NCBI GenBank assembly: GCA_963749415.1
Contig: CAVVMG010000001.1
Span: 1 to 64,000, forward strand
Direction of reading: 5' to 3'
DNA from: JALYNX01 sp963749415
Lineage (GTDB): Bacteria; Actinomycetota; Acidimicrobiia; Spongiisociales; ZC4RG35
DNA: 64,000 bases
Part shown: one piece after another, positions 25,873-34,581 of the stretch
How the letters are laid out: each line of letters starts with the position of its first letter
Numbering within the stretch: the stretch's first letter is position 1
The notes under the pieces: generated by a model
Seen by the model: only the letters and a program-made list of their open reading frames with translations
What the model was told of the DNA's origin: nothing
Database searches by the model: none
Made by a program: the position numbers and the translations under genes

Positions 25873-27132
25873 ATGGGCGTTCGACTGGCCGGGGCCCTCG
25901 ACCCGGGGGCGGCGCCGGACGGGGCCGAGGGACCCGTGCGGTGCGCCCTGGTCAACAACATGCCCGACGCCGCCTTCGGCGCCACCGAGCGACAGTTCGT
26001 GGGCCTTCTGGACGCCGGGTCCGGGTGTGAGACGGTCGTCCTGACCCGCCACACCATGGCCGGGGTGCCCCGGGGCGAGCGGATCCGGGCCCGTATCGCC
26101 GCCGAGTACCGTCCCCTCGAGGACATCACCTCGGACCCCCCCGACCTGCTGGTGGTGACCGGCTCCAACCCGATCGAGTCCCGCATCGAGGACGAGCCCT
26201 ACTGGTCCGATCTGTGCGGCCTGCTGCGGTGGGGGAGCGAGAACGTGCCGGCCATGGTGCTGTCCTGCCTGTCGGCCCACGCCGCCCTGGCCGTCTTCGA
26301 CGGCGTCGAACGGACCACCCTGCCGGTCAAGTGCACGGGCGTCTTCGCCCAGGAGGCCGACCCGACCCACCCTCTGGCCGCCGGGTTCGACGGTCCCGTC
26401 GTCCTGCCCCACTCGCGGCTCAACGCCGTGCCCGTAGAGGCGGTCGCCGCCGCCGGCTACGCGGTGGCCCTGCAGTCGGAGGAGGTGGGGTGGAGCGTGG
26501 TCACGAGGACGGTGGGCCGGTCCGAGGTCGTGCTGGTCCAGGGCCATCCCGAGTACGATCCCTCGAGCCTCGTGCGCGAGTACGGTCGGGACGTGCGGCG
26601 CTACGCCGGCCACGAGTGCGACGAACTGCCCTGCCTCCCCCGGGACTGCGTGGCCGGCCCGGACTGGGACGGGCTCCGCCGGCTGCACGAGCGGGTGGTG
26701 GGCGGCGAGCGGGACCCGGCCCTGGTGGCCGCCTTCCCCTTCGACGAGGTCGGCGCCCGCGCCCCCTGGCCGTGGCGGGGCGCGGCCCTGCGTCTGTACG
26801 CCAACCTGTTGGACACCATCCCGAATAGACGTGGGCGCATAGAAGAGGAGCGCCTGAGGCCATGCACGACGAGACCATCGCCATCCACGGTGGCTACACA
26901 CCCGACGGGACGCGGGCCGTGGCCGTGCCCATCTACCAGACGGTGGCCCACGACTTCATCGACGCCGCCCACGCCGGTGCCGTGCTCGACCTGGAGACGC
27001 CCGGCTTCCACTACAACCGGCTCAACAACCCGACCCTCGACGTCCTCGAGCAGCGCATCTGCGCCCTCGAAGGGGGGACGGCGGCCCTGGTGGTGGCTTC
27101 GGGCATGGCCGCCGTCAGCTACGCCATCCTGA
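25873..27132 (+). CDS. MetA-like homoserine O-acyltransferase
   Basis: A class-I glutamine-amidotransferase-like homoserine transacylase (HTS) fold. N-terminal VNNMPDAAFGATERQF, the nucleophile cysteine in MVLSCLSAHAAL, and the His-Glu pair in QGHPEYD are the catalytic signature. These enzymes activate homoserine as O-acetyl- or O-succinyl-homoserine for sulfur or other nucleophile transfer. The family ends near residue 325 (LRLYANLLDTIPNRRG); the frame then overlaps the next gene by 271 bases in nonsense sequence, while a TGA lies at 26855 in the next frame. A single-base indel just before that stop is likely, giving a real end at about 26857. Confidence 0.82.
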   Translation: MGVRLAGALDPGAAPDGAEGPVRCALVNNMPDAAFGATERQFVGLLDAGSGCETVVLTRHTMAGVPRGERIRARIAAEYRPLEDITSDPPDLLVVTGSNPIESRIEDEPYWSDLCGLLRWGSENVPAMVLSCLSAHAALAVFDGVERTTLPVKCTGVFAQEADPTHPLAAGFDGPVVLPHSRLNAVPVEAVAAAGYAVALQSEEVGWSVVTRTVGRSEVVLVQGHPEYDPSSLVREYGRDVRRYAGHECDELPCLPRDCVAGPDWDGLRRLHERVVGGERDPALVAAFPFDEVGARAPWPWRGAALRLYANLLDTIPNRRGRIEEERLRPCTTRPSPSTVATHPTGRGPWPCPSTRRWPTTSSTPPTPVPCSTWRRPASTTTGSTTRPSTSSSSASAPSKGGRRPWWWLRAWPPSATPS

Positions 27133-28139
27133 CGGTGGCCAGTGCCGGCTCGAACTTCGTGGTGGCCCCCCAGCTCTACGGGGCCACCTTCACCTACTTC
27201 GCCCACGTGCTGCCCACCCTGGGCATCGAGGCCCGCTTCGCCGTCGACGACCGAGCCGAGTCGATCGCCCCCCTCATCGACGAGAACACCCGCGCCGTCT
27301 TCTGCGAGACCATCGGCAACCCGGCCGGCAACATCGTGGACCTCGAGGCCGTGGCCGCCGTGGCCCATGCGGCCGGCGTGCCCCTCATCGTGGACAACAC
27401 GGTGGCCACGCCGCTCGTGCTCAAGCCCTTCGAGCACGGGGCCGATGTGGTCGTCCACTCGCTGACCAAGTTCGTGGGCGGCCACGGCACCACCCTCGGT
27501 GGGGCCATCGTGGACGGCGGCCGGTTCCCGTGGGCCGACCATCCCGACCGCTTCCCCATGTTCAACCAGCCCGAGCCCGCCTTCCACGGCGTCGTCTTCG
27601 CCCGCGACTTCCCCGAGCGGCCCTTCACCGTGCGGGCCCGCTCCACCCAGCTGCGCAACAGCGGCGCCACCCTCTCCCCCTTCAACGCCTTCCTGCTCCT
27701 CCAGGGCCTCGAGACGATGGCCGTGCGGCTCGAGCGCCACGAGGCCAACGCCCGGGCCGTGGCCGACTACCTGGCCGCCGACCCCCGGGTGGCCTGGGTG
27801 AGCTTCGCCGGCTTCCCCGACCATCCCTACCACCACCTGGTCGAGCGCTACCTCCACGGGCGCGTGCCGTCCATCGTCACCTTCGGGGCCGAGGGGGGCT
27901 ACGAGGCGGGACTGGCCTTCTTCGATGCGCTCCAGCTCGTCAAGCGGCTGCTCAATCTGGGGGACGCCAAGACCCTGGCCATCCATCCGGCCTCCACCAC
28001 CCACCGCCAGCTGTCCGACGAGGAGCTGGTGAAGGCCGGTATCCGGCCGGAGACGATCCGCCTGTCCATCGGGATCGAGCACATCGACGACATCATCGAC
28101 GACATCGACCAGGCCCTGGCCAAGGCCACGGCCGGCTGA
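26862..28139 (+). CDS. MetY-like O-acylhomoserine sulfhydrylase
   Basis: A 425-residue Cys/Met-metabolism PLP enzyme. The PLP lysine lies in HSLTKFVGGHGTT, and the N-terminal ETIAIHGGYTPDG, the FHYNRLNNPT substrate loop and the C-terminal HPASTTHRQL match O-acetylhomoserine aminocarboxypropyltransferases. These replace the acyl group of an activated homoserine with sulfide, thiol or another nucleophile. It follows a MetA-like acyltransferase, so the two could make a (possibly unusual) sulfur amino acid for the ATP-grasp enzyme. ATG 26862 follows gaggagcgcctgaggcc. Confidence 0.88.
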   Translation: MHDETIAIHGGYTPDGTRAVAVPIYQTVAHDFIDAAHAGAVLDLETPGFHYNRLNNPTLDVLEQRICALEGGTAALVVASGMAAVSYAILTVASAGSNFVVAPQLYGATFTYFAHVLPTLGIEARFAVDDRAESIAPLIDENTRAVFCETIGNPAGNIVDLEAVAAVAHAAGVPLIVDNTVATPLVLKPFEHGADVVVHSLTKFVGGHGTTLGGAIVDGGRFPWADHPDRFPMFNQPEPAFHGVVFARDFPERPFTVRARSTQLRNSGATLSPFNAFLLLQGLETMAVRLERHEANARAVADYLAADPRVAWVSFAGFPDHPYHHLVERYLHGRVPSIVTFGAEGGYEAGLAFFDALQLVKRLLNLGDAKTLAIHPASTTHRQLSDEELVKAGIRPETIRLSIGIEHIDDIIDDIDQALAKATAG

Positions 28140-28171
28140 GCCCGGCTGAGCCACCCGCAGGGGTGTGTAGA

Positions 28172-29561
28172 TCACCTGGCGTCGAACTGCTTCGACTTTC
28201 CCCTCGACAGTCGGTCTATAGAACCGACCTCTTGCACACCGACGTCCGACTCCGGCCCGCCGTGCCGGCGGAGCACGTCGATCAGTTCCATCCGCAGATG
28301 CTGGAGGTCGCATGAACCGTCGGTCACCACGGACAGGTCGACACCACGTTGCGTCTTGCCCACGAAGAAGTTGGCGACGCCGGGGGTGGCAAGGACAGTC
28401 TGCTCGAAGGCCGCGCGGGGCACCAGAGCACCGCTTTCGTATTCGAAGGCTCCGTTGATCCGACCGTTGACCGATGTGATGCGGCGATGAGCACAACCGC
28501 ACGGACACGGCTCGTCGGACATCGTCACCGCGTCTACGAGGTCATAGCGGATCAGCGGCTGCGCCAGGTTGTACAGGTTGGTCAACAGCAGCCGATCCGC
28601 AGGTTGCCCATATGGTACGACGTTGCCATCAGCATCCGCCGGCTCGAGAATTACCAGATCGTCGGCGATGTGCATGCCTTCTCCAACGCCGCATGGAAAG
28701 GCATAGGTCCCCTCTGAGCAGCCCCAGAACTCCGAAGCCTCGACCCCCCACGCGGACCGAACTGCCTCTCGTACGGGCGCGGTGCAGACCTCTCCCGCGA
28801 CGCTAACCCAGGTCGGTTTTATGGTGAGTCGTCCTTGTATCGCCTCTAAAGCTAGCTCCCGGATGAGGCTCGGCCACCCTTGGAGAGCCTGCACCGCAGG
28901 ACGGACGTTATTGAGACCGTCGACAATCTCGTCCAGGGGGAGCGTGGCATCGAAGCAGTGCGATGCTGGCCCTCCGCCTTCGAAGGTGCTAAAGGCGTAA
29001 AACGCCCCCGATTCATGCCTGGCGCTGCAACTGAAGCACTGCGCCAGCACCGCGTCCGGGTCTTCGCCGCGTCGCCCGGTCCAGCGCGAGCCCTGCATCA
29101 CGAAGGTGACGAACGCGTCCCAGCCGTAGACATGGAATGCTTCGGTTCCGGTATATCCAGACGTGACGATTGCCCGGTACTCGTCGTCCAGGTACCGGTC
29201 TCCGTTCAACTGAATCGACGTGTTGTTGGACCCGGGCAAGTGTTAACCCGGGGACCGTGACCACCCGGTCGAACTCCTCCATCATCTCGGCTCTGGTCAG
29301 GATCGGCAGAGAGGGGAGGTCGGACTCGGTGAAACTCGCCAGATCGCGGCCTGCCAGTCGTTCCCGCCAGAACGGCGAACGATCGGCGGCCCACACCAGC
29401 AGCTCCCGAAGACGCCGTTCGCGTTCTGCGGCGAGACGCCCTGCGTCCCATCGCAGCCGGCGCACCCCCTTCAAGTACGCATCTTGCAATTCGGCACGCT
29501 GGCGCCGGACCAGCTGCTCGTAATGTCCCCCCGACGTCGCGCCAGTTGCCCTCGCTTGCAC
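28172..29561 (-). pseudogene. PaaK-like adenylate-forming ligase, one frameshift
   Basis: An acyl-adenylate enzyme of the phenylacetate-CoA ligase type. The N-terminal part (ATG 29561, through RSPFWRERLAGRDLASF and LPILTRAEMMEEFDRV) is in one frame and the rest follows in another after about 29215, including the P-loop-like VTSGYTGTEAFH, GCSEGTYAFPC and NLYNLAQPLIRYDLVDAV. The TSGYTG box stands for the TSGTTG of relatives. The cysteine pattern CPCGCAHR resembles PaaK zinc-like clusters. It is convergent with the sulfhydrylase and shares the minus strand with the PaiB and adenylation genes. If the indel is a sequencing error the protein is about 463 residues. Confidence 0.75.
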
Positions 29562-29731
29562 CCAGCGATCGTAGCCTAGGCACCGCGCTCCGAACCCGAT
29601 TCCTGCGCACGCGTGCCCGCCGTGAACTGCTTGTCAAAGGCCGAGCCGGAACCAGCTAACCCGTCCTCAGGTGACCGCGGCAACGCGAGGTTGGGGAGTG
29701 CGCGGGCCATCATTAAGAAGCGAAATCGATC

Positions 29732-30346
29732 TCATGCCGTTCGCGCTCGCTGCACCGCTTGGGCAGCGTCTTCGTGTCCGTTGGTGATTAATCCTGAGAT
29801 CACGCCATCGACGTCAGCGGCTGGTCGATTCTGGCTGAGCTTGGACTTGGCCTCGATGCGGGTGATCAGCAATTCCACTCCCACAATGGCGCGTAGTAGA
29901 CCCTCGATGAACTGTGGCGGCGCGTCGTCGACGGACCATGATTGCGGTCGCCCAGCCTCATGGCGTCCGGTTAGATCACGCACATTCTGTTCGACCCAGA
30001 CCGGGTCATCGTGCACTGCGAGTCGCCCATAGACGTGCGCAGTGACGTAGTTCCAAGTGGGCACCACACGTCCGTGCTCGGCCTTGCTCGGATACCAGGC
30101 CGGGGAAATGTACGCATCTGGTCCCCGCACGATGACGAGAGCCTCGCCAACCACCGGGCGCCGCCACTGGTCATTGTTGCGGGCGAGATGACCACGAAGG
30201 GTCCTCATGCCCGGGTCATAGACGAACGGCAGCATAGTAGCGACCACGCCCTCCGGTGTTGCAGTGATCAGGTCAGCGGCACCGTGGTGAGTGAGCAGGT
30301 CGTCGACGGCCTGCTCGTCGGCGGCGAAATGGGCGGGAATGTACAT
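29732..30346 (-). CDS. PaiB-family FMN-binding protein
   Basis: A 204-residue flavin-split-barrel protein. MYIPAHFAADEQAVDDLL and the conserved LRGHLARNNDQWR and ISPAWYPSKAEHGRVVPTWNY blocks are diagnostic of the PaiB family, annotated as FMN-binding negative regulators but with some members likely enzymatic. There are no membrane segments. The 170-bp region after its stop (29562-29731) carries no gene. Whether it regulates the cluster or oxidises a product is open. Confidence 0.85.
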   Translation of the reverse strand: MYIPAHFAADEQAVDDLLTHHGAADLITATPEGVVATMLPFVYDPGMRTLRGHLARNNDQWRRPVVGEALVIVRGPDAYISPAWYPSKAEHGRVVPTWNYVTAHVYGRLAVHDDPVWVEQNVRDLTGRHEAGRPQSWSVDDAPPQFIEGLLRAIVGVELLITRIEAKSKLSQNRPAADVDGVISGLITNGHEDAAQAVQRARTA

Positions 30347-30418
30347 GTTGTCCAGTATGTCGGCCGGGTTGATGGCGAGTCGATCTCCAGATAACTGAGT
30401 TGCAACGACACTGACGGC

Positions 30419-31960
30419 TCAGGCCCCTTCGTTCGGCGGAGACAAGCCAGCCTCCTTCAGCAGCCGTCGCTCGTCGACCTTGCTGGAAGACGTCAAGGGC
30501 AAGTTGGCCACTAAGACGAATTGATCGGGCAGCATCGTTTCCGGGAGCCGTTCGCTGGCGGCCTGGCGGACGGCGACAGGGGTGAGCTCGCCGTCCGGCA
30601 CCACGAATGCGACGACCCCCAGATCGCCCTCCAGGTCGAAGGTCGTGCACGCCGCGGATGCGACCCCGTCGATACCACCGAGCGCCTCGGTCACCTCGAC
30701 CAGCGACATCCTCACACCATGTCGCTTGATGACGCGGTCCGAACGCCCCACGTATACGTAGTTGCCCCGGTCGTCGCGGAAGACGAGGTCACCAGTGCGG
30801 TAGAGGGTGGTTCCTTCGACGACGTCCGTCCGCAGCACAGCTGCGCTCAGCGCCGGGTCGTTCAGATATCCAGCCATGAGCTGCAGTCCGCCGATGTACA
30901 GCTCGCCGACCACTCCAGGACGATCCACCAGCCTTCCGTGCTCATCAACGAGGTGGAACGAGCTCCCGGGATGAGGATGACCGATCGGTACCAGCCCCGC
31001 GTCGAGCAACTCGGGCGTCAGTTCCAGATGGGCGACGGCGATGGTCGTCTCGGTCGGGCCGTACCGGTTCACCACCCGCAGTCCCGGACTGGCGGCCCAC
31101 ACCGCCCTGATATCGGCCGTGGACGGCGCTTCGCCGCCCAGGGCCATCACTCTCAGCGGGGTGTCAGCCAACCGCGCCAGACGGCCGCTGGCCCGGAGCA
31201 ACCGGAGGTAGCTGGGAGAGAAGCTGGTCGCCGTGATCCCCTCGCTGACGACAATCGAGAAGAACCTGCGTGGGAACAGGAGGGCTTCCCGGTCGGGGAT
31301 GACGAGGGGGACGCCGCGCACGAGCGGAGGAAAGATGGCAGAGAAGGACCCGTCAAAGTGCACGGGCGAAACGCATAGGCCCCGGTCGTCCGCGGTGAGT
31401 CCCACGGCGTCGGCGCATGCTTCGACTGCGGTGAAAAAGGCCTCCGGGGAAATCTGCACCCCCTTGGGGATACCGGTCGTCCCCGACGTGTAAATGACGT
31501 AGGAGATGGGGCCCGTTACGGGTGGTGGCGTGCGCCCATCTGCGACGCTCAACGCCGAAAGGGAGGTCCACGCCGTGCCGACGGGAAGTCCCGATGGCGC
31601 CGTTTGGTCCGAGCCTGCGGTGATCACCTGTGCGGGCCGGCAGTCAGCCACGATCTGCGCACGGCGGAGATCTGGATCGGTGATCGCCAGCGGAACGAAC
31701 GTGACCCCCGCCCACAGACAGCCCAGTGCCGCCACCACGAAGTCCACAGAATTGCCGATCAGCAGGGCAACCCGATCCCCGGGCTCGACGCCTTTCTGAA
31801 GCAAGCCAGCGGCCACTCTCCCAGCTGCGGCGCGCAACTCGCCCCGGGTCAACGCGCGATCCAGGTCCTTGACAGCGGGCCGATCCGGGGCTCGATCGGC
31901 GTGGTCCAGCACCGCACCGAGCACGCCGTGGTCCGTCACGCCTTCTCGCAGGTGCTGCAC
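30419..31960 (-). CDS. NRPS-type adenylation (amino-acid activating) enzyme
   Basis: A 513-residue free-standing adenylation domain. Core motifs are present in order: VIYTSGTTGIPKGV (A3), VNRYGPTETT (A5), YRTGDLVFRD (A7), GRSDRVIKRHGVRMSLVEV (A8) and the C-terminal lysine in TSSSKVDERRLL (A10). There is no carrier-protein or condensation domain in the protein or beside it, so the activated acid must be passed to a separate carrier, CoA or another enzyme. The N-terminus MQHLREGVTDHG looks natural. It is upstream of the PaiB gene on the same strand with a 72-base gap. Confidence 0.88.
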   Translation of the reverse strand: MQHLREGVTDHGVLGAVLDHADRAPDRPAVKDLDRALTRGELRAAAGRVAAGLLQKGVEPGDRVALLIGNSVDFVVAALGCLWAGVTFVPLAITDPDLRRAQIVADCRPAQVITAGSDQTAPSGLPVGTAWTSLSALSVADGRTPPPVTGPISYVIYTSGTTGIPKGVQISPEAFFTAVEACADAVGLTADDRGLCVSPVHFDGSFSAIFPPLVRGVPLVIPDREALLFPRRFFSIVVSEGITATSFSPSYLRLLRASGRLARLADTPLRVMALGGEAPSTADIRAVWAASPGLRVVNRYGPTETTIAVAHLELTPELLDAGLVPIGHPHPGSSFHLVDEHGRLVDRPGVVGELYIGGLQLMAGYLNDPALSAAVLRTDVVEGTTLYRTGDLVFRDDRGNYVYVGRSDRVIKRHGVRMSLVEVTEALGGIDGVASAACTTFDLEGDLGVVAFVVPDGELTPVAVRQAASERLPETMLPDQFVLVANLPLTSSSKVDERRLLKEAGLSPPNEGA

Positions 31961-32147
31961 GCTCGCTATTCTCGCTCACACATCGTGTGGAACTCCCGCC
32001 GGGGCGACCGGCGTCTGATGGAAGGAAATGGGAAATGAGCTCAACGACTGGCTCGAGCGCCACGTCGGCGGATCAACGATTCCCGACTCACGGCACTGAG
32101 GCCGGCCGAGCCACCACCGACCGGACCGGCAGGTGCGACCTGGGCTG

Positions 32148-32644
32148 TCAGGCGTCCGCAGCAGCCGGCGAACCGCGTCTGACCCGCCGGCGCGTCCGGC
32201 CGAGCCTCACCAGGAAGAGCACCCCCGAGGCGCCGAACAGGATCGCGCTGACGAGCAGCCAGTTCCACAGATAGACGTTCTCGCTGAAGCCGGTGATTCC
32301 CTCGAAGAGGAGTTGGAGAGCCGGAAGATCATCGGCGCGAACATCACGAACAGCAGGCCGGAGATCACGGTCGGCACCCGGACATGGTTGATCCACGTGA
32401 CGCCCGGCCCGCCGCGTGCGGCGCCGGGGCGCGCGCGCCGGGTCAGCACCCGGTCCGCCGAGGCATAGATCGGCCATCCGACCCCGTCGTGGAGGATCAC
32501 GCAGATCACGAACCAGACCAGGATCGCCTTCCACCCGCCCTGCGCGAAGACCCGTGTGATGGCGTACGCGGCGACCGCGAAGCACGCCAGCAGGCCCAGC
32601 AGGTGCCACGGACCGGCACCGTAGTGACGTCGCCACGACCGCAT
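32148..32644 (-). pseudogene. Four-helix membrane protein, one frameshift
   Basis: MRSWRRHYGAGPWHLLGLLA opens a protein with helices at about residues 12-30, 38-55 and 95-110 (VPTVISGLLFVMFAPMIFRL). After a frameshift near 32315 a fourth helix follows (LWNWLLVSAILFGASGVLFL) and a basic tail. It lies just downstream of the tail of a molybdopterin oxidoreductase on the same strand, a pairing that suggests a membrane partner of that enzyme. Function unknown. Confidence 0.65.
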
Positions 32645-32645
32645 G

Positions 32646-32757
32646 TCAGCCCCGATCCCCGAAGGTGATCCGGCTCATCCACTTCAGGTTGTGGGTTCCC
32701 GGTGCGGACGGGACGATCACCCGTGCCGGATAGCCGTGGTCCATCGACAGGTCGCTT
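32646..32757 (-). pseudogene. Molybdopterin-dependent oxidoreductase, C-terminal fragment
   Basis: The minus strand encodes LSMDHGYPARVIVPSAPGTH followed by NLKWMSRITFGD, the standard end of sulfite-oxidase-like molybdopterin enzymes. The rest of the gene is missing: at about 32757 the sequence changes to an unrelated plus-strand fragment. This is one of the clearest junctions in the window. Confidence 0.75.
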
Positions 32758-32982
32758 CGGCGGCGGCGAGCTATTCCGCAGCTTGCTCCACGCCGGCTTG
32801 GTCGACGAGGTGGGTGTCTAAGTCATTCCCGTGCTGCTCGGCGGCGGGATTCCTCGACGACCGCCTTCCCCGGCTGCGCGCACGGGTCTGGTGCTGCGCA
32901 AGCAGCGCCTCTACGAGAAGACGGGCATCATAGGGCTCTGGTACGACATCAAGCGGCCCTTGATGCCAGCCTCCTGCGGTTA
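32758..32982 (+). pseudogene. RibD/dihydrofolate-reductase-like C-terminal fragment
   Basis: The plus strand reads GGGELFRSLLHAGLVDEVGV, an in-frame TAA, then VIPVLLGGGIP and, after an indel, RLYEKTGIIGLWYDIKRP. This is the end of the RibD C-terminal/DHFR-like family. Both the truncated start and the internal stop mark it as a remnant. Confidence 0.65.
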
Positions 32983-33042
32983 GCTTGGCGGAGCGCGTTC
33001 ACGTTGACCTTCGATCGGCCCGAAGCCGTCCGTCACACGTGG

Positions 33043-33203
33043 GCCGATCGGGGGGCCGGCGACTGGCAGACGTCGAACGCGAGCATATCGTTCGCACGCT
33101 CCGCGCCGTCGAGGGCAACAAGGCCGCCGCCGCCAGAGTGCTGGGCGTGAATCGCAAGACGCTCTACCGCAAGCTGACACAGCATCGCATCCGCACAGGG
33201 TAG
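33043..33203 (+). pseudogene. Fis-type HTH fragment of an NtrC-family regulator
   Basis: RLADVEREHIVRTLRAVEGN, then KAAAARVLGVNRKTLYRKL, is the C-terminal Fis DNA-binding helix pair of sigma-54 response regulators. The receiver and AAA+ domains are absent and the upstream 60 bp are unrelated. Confidence 0.7.
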
Positions 33204-33276
33204 CGCGACTGGTGAGGCTCTCTGATTCGGTTGATGGGACTGCATCGCGAGGGCGCGAGCCTGTTGAGCGCTCCGG

Positions 33277-34135
33277 TCAGCGAGCCACCCAATCCGCCAG
33301 GATCCCGGCCCACGGGACCTCGGAATACATCAGGATCAGGATGAACACGGCGACGTACGCGCCGCGTAGCGCCGCTGGCGCGGACGGCACTGCGCCAGCC
33401 CCATGGTGGCAATCAGCCATCCGAATCCAGCAACCGGCGCGAGCGCATACGTGGTGACGCAGAAGGCGAGCAGCAAGGCGTGGCGTGCGATGTCGAGCCG
33501 TCTCAGCGGGATGAGGCACGTGAGCGCGATCAGCCCTTCGAGGATCAGCCCGCCCCAGGTGGTGACGGCGGCGAACGCACGTAAACGCGGTGGCTCGACG
33601 AACGGCGGCGGCGTCAGAAGCTCGGCGCCGTTCGGCAGCGGGTCGAGGAAGGCGCGGTTCTGAGCCATCTGCTCTCGCGACAGACCGCCGAACACCAGCG
33701 CCGCATCGGCGAACCGCTCGTCGGTCAGCAGCGTCACTCTGAAGAATCGTCCATCAACGTAGTCGGGCGACAGCACCGCTTTCCACAGGACCGCCATCGC
33801 GAACGCGCCGGCGAGCAGCCAGCGGCTGCTCGCCGAGAGCGTGGCGGCGGGCGCGGCACTCGACAGGGCGAGGCCGATGGCCAGGCACCAGTACGCGAGC
33901 AGGTAGATGTGATTGTCGGACAGCGGCCAGACGGACGACGATTCTCGACCGCCGACGAACAGCGCCACCAGAATCCAGGTGAGCGGCGCGCGCCTGACGG
34001 TGCGGCTGAGCAGCGACAGGCAGGCCGCTGCCAGGATGAACGGCGCGACCCACCAGACATCGAGGGGCCGCAACAGCAGGGCGATTGCGGTCAGTGTGAG
34101 GACGGGGTCGGGGACGCCGTCTTCGTCATGGACGG
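33277..34135 (-). CDS. Polytopic membrane protein (HTTM/DoxX-like), last gene of the HxD operon
   Basis: Six or more hydrophobic helices are visible (for example LTLTAIALLLRPLDVWWVAP, IYLLAYWCLAIGLAL, LLAGAFAMAVLWKAVLS, LEGLIALTCLIPL, HALLLAFCVTTYALAPVAGF). The start is uncertain because the open frame overlaps the preceding gene; the helices begin right after about 34120. Near 33400 the frame shifts to give the probable true ending, YVAVFILILMYSEVPWAGIL, at 33277. Such proteins are often paired with a small protein carrying GGGFGMFST, as here. Enzymatic role unknown. Confidence 0.65.
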
Positions 34136-34578
34136 GGCGCAGCAGTCGGATCCACACGGTAGACGAACTCGCGAGTCAGGCGGGTAGTCGCCGCCAGCGT
34201 GTCGCGTGCGTACTCGATGCGCCACGTCTCGATGCGGACCATGTCCACCGGCCGTCGATGCCGGCGCTCGCGTTCGACGACCCGGCGCGCCAGCCGCGAG
34301 AGCTCGGCGTCCCGCGGCAGCACGGCCGCGCGGCGCGCCGCATCCTCGAGCGACGGCGAGATGGTGATCTCCTCGGATCGATCCACCGCGCTCACGAATA
34401 CCCGCACGTATCGCCGCCCACCGTCGTCGGTGGTGGAGAACATGCCGAAGCCGCCGCCCTTCCACGGGGTCAACCCGGCGGTCATCGCGAGCGTCACCTG
34501 GCCGCAGGCGACGACGACCAGCAGCGACACCGGAAGCAGGGCGCGCCACCCGCCGCGCGAGTCCGGTCCGCGCCTCAT
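34126..34578 (-). CDS. Membrane-anchored partner protein with GMFST motif
   Basis: A 150-residue protein with one N-terminal helix (ALLPVSLLVVVACGQVTLAM), followed by TPWKGGGFGMFSTTDDGGRR and a soluble basic/acidic domain. The WKGGGFGMFS motif recurs in small proteins encoded next to HTTM-type (vitamin-K-carboxylase-like) membrane proteins, which is also the next gene here. It begins 3 bases after the HprK-like gene, within the same operon. Likely exposed outside the inner membrane; function unknown. Confidence 0.65.
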   Translation of the reverse strand: MRRGPDSRGGWRALLPVSLLVVVACGQVTLAMTAGLTPWKGGGFGMFSTTDDGGRRYVRVFVSAVDRSEEITISPSLEDAARRAAVLPRDAELSRLARRVVERERRHRRPVDMVRIETWRIEYARDTLAATTRLTREFVYRVDPTAAPRP

Positions 34579-34581
34579 CGG

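Noticed and set aside
24576..26186. 536-codon minus-strand open frame
   Set aside because: Antisense to the ATP-grasp gene; no recognisable domain.
26601..28508. 635-codon minus-strand open frame
   Set aside because: Antisense shadow of the MetY-like gene, Gly/Val/Glu/His-rich without motifs.
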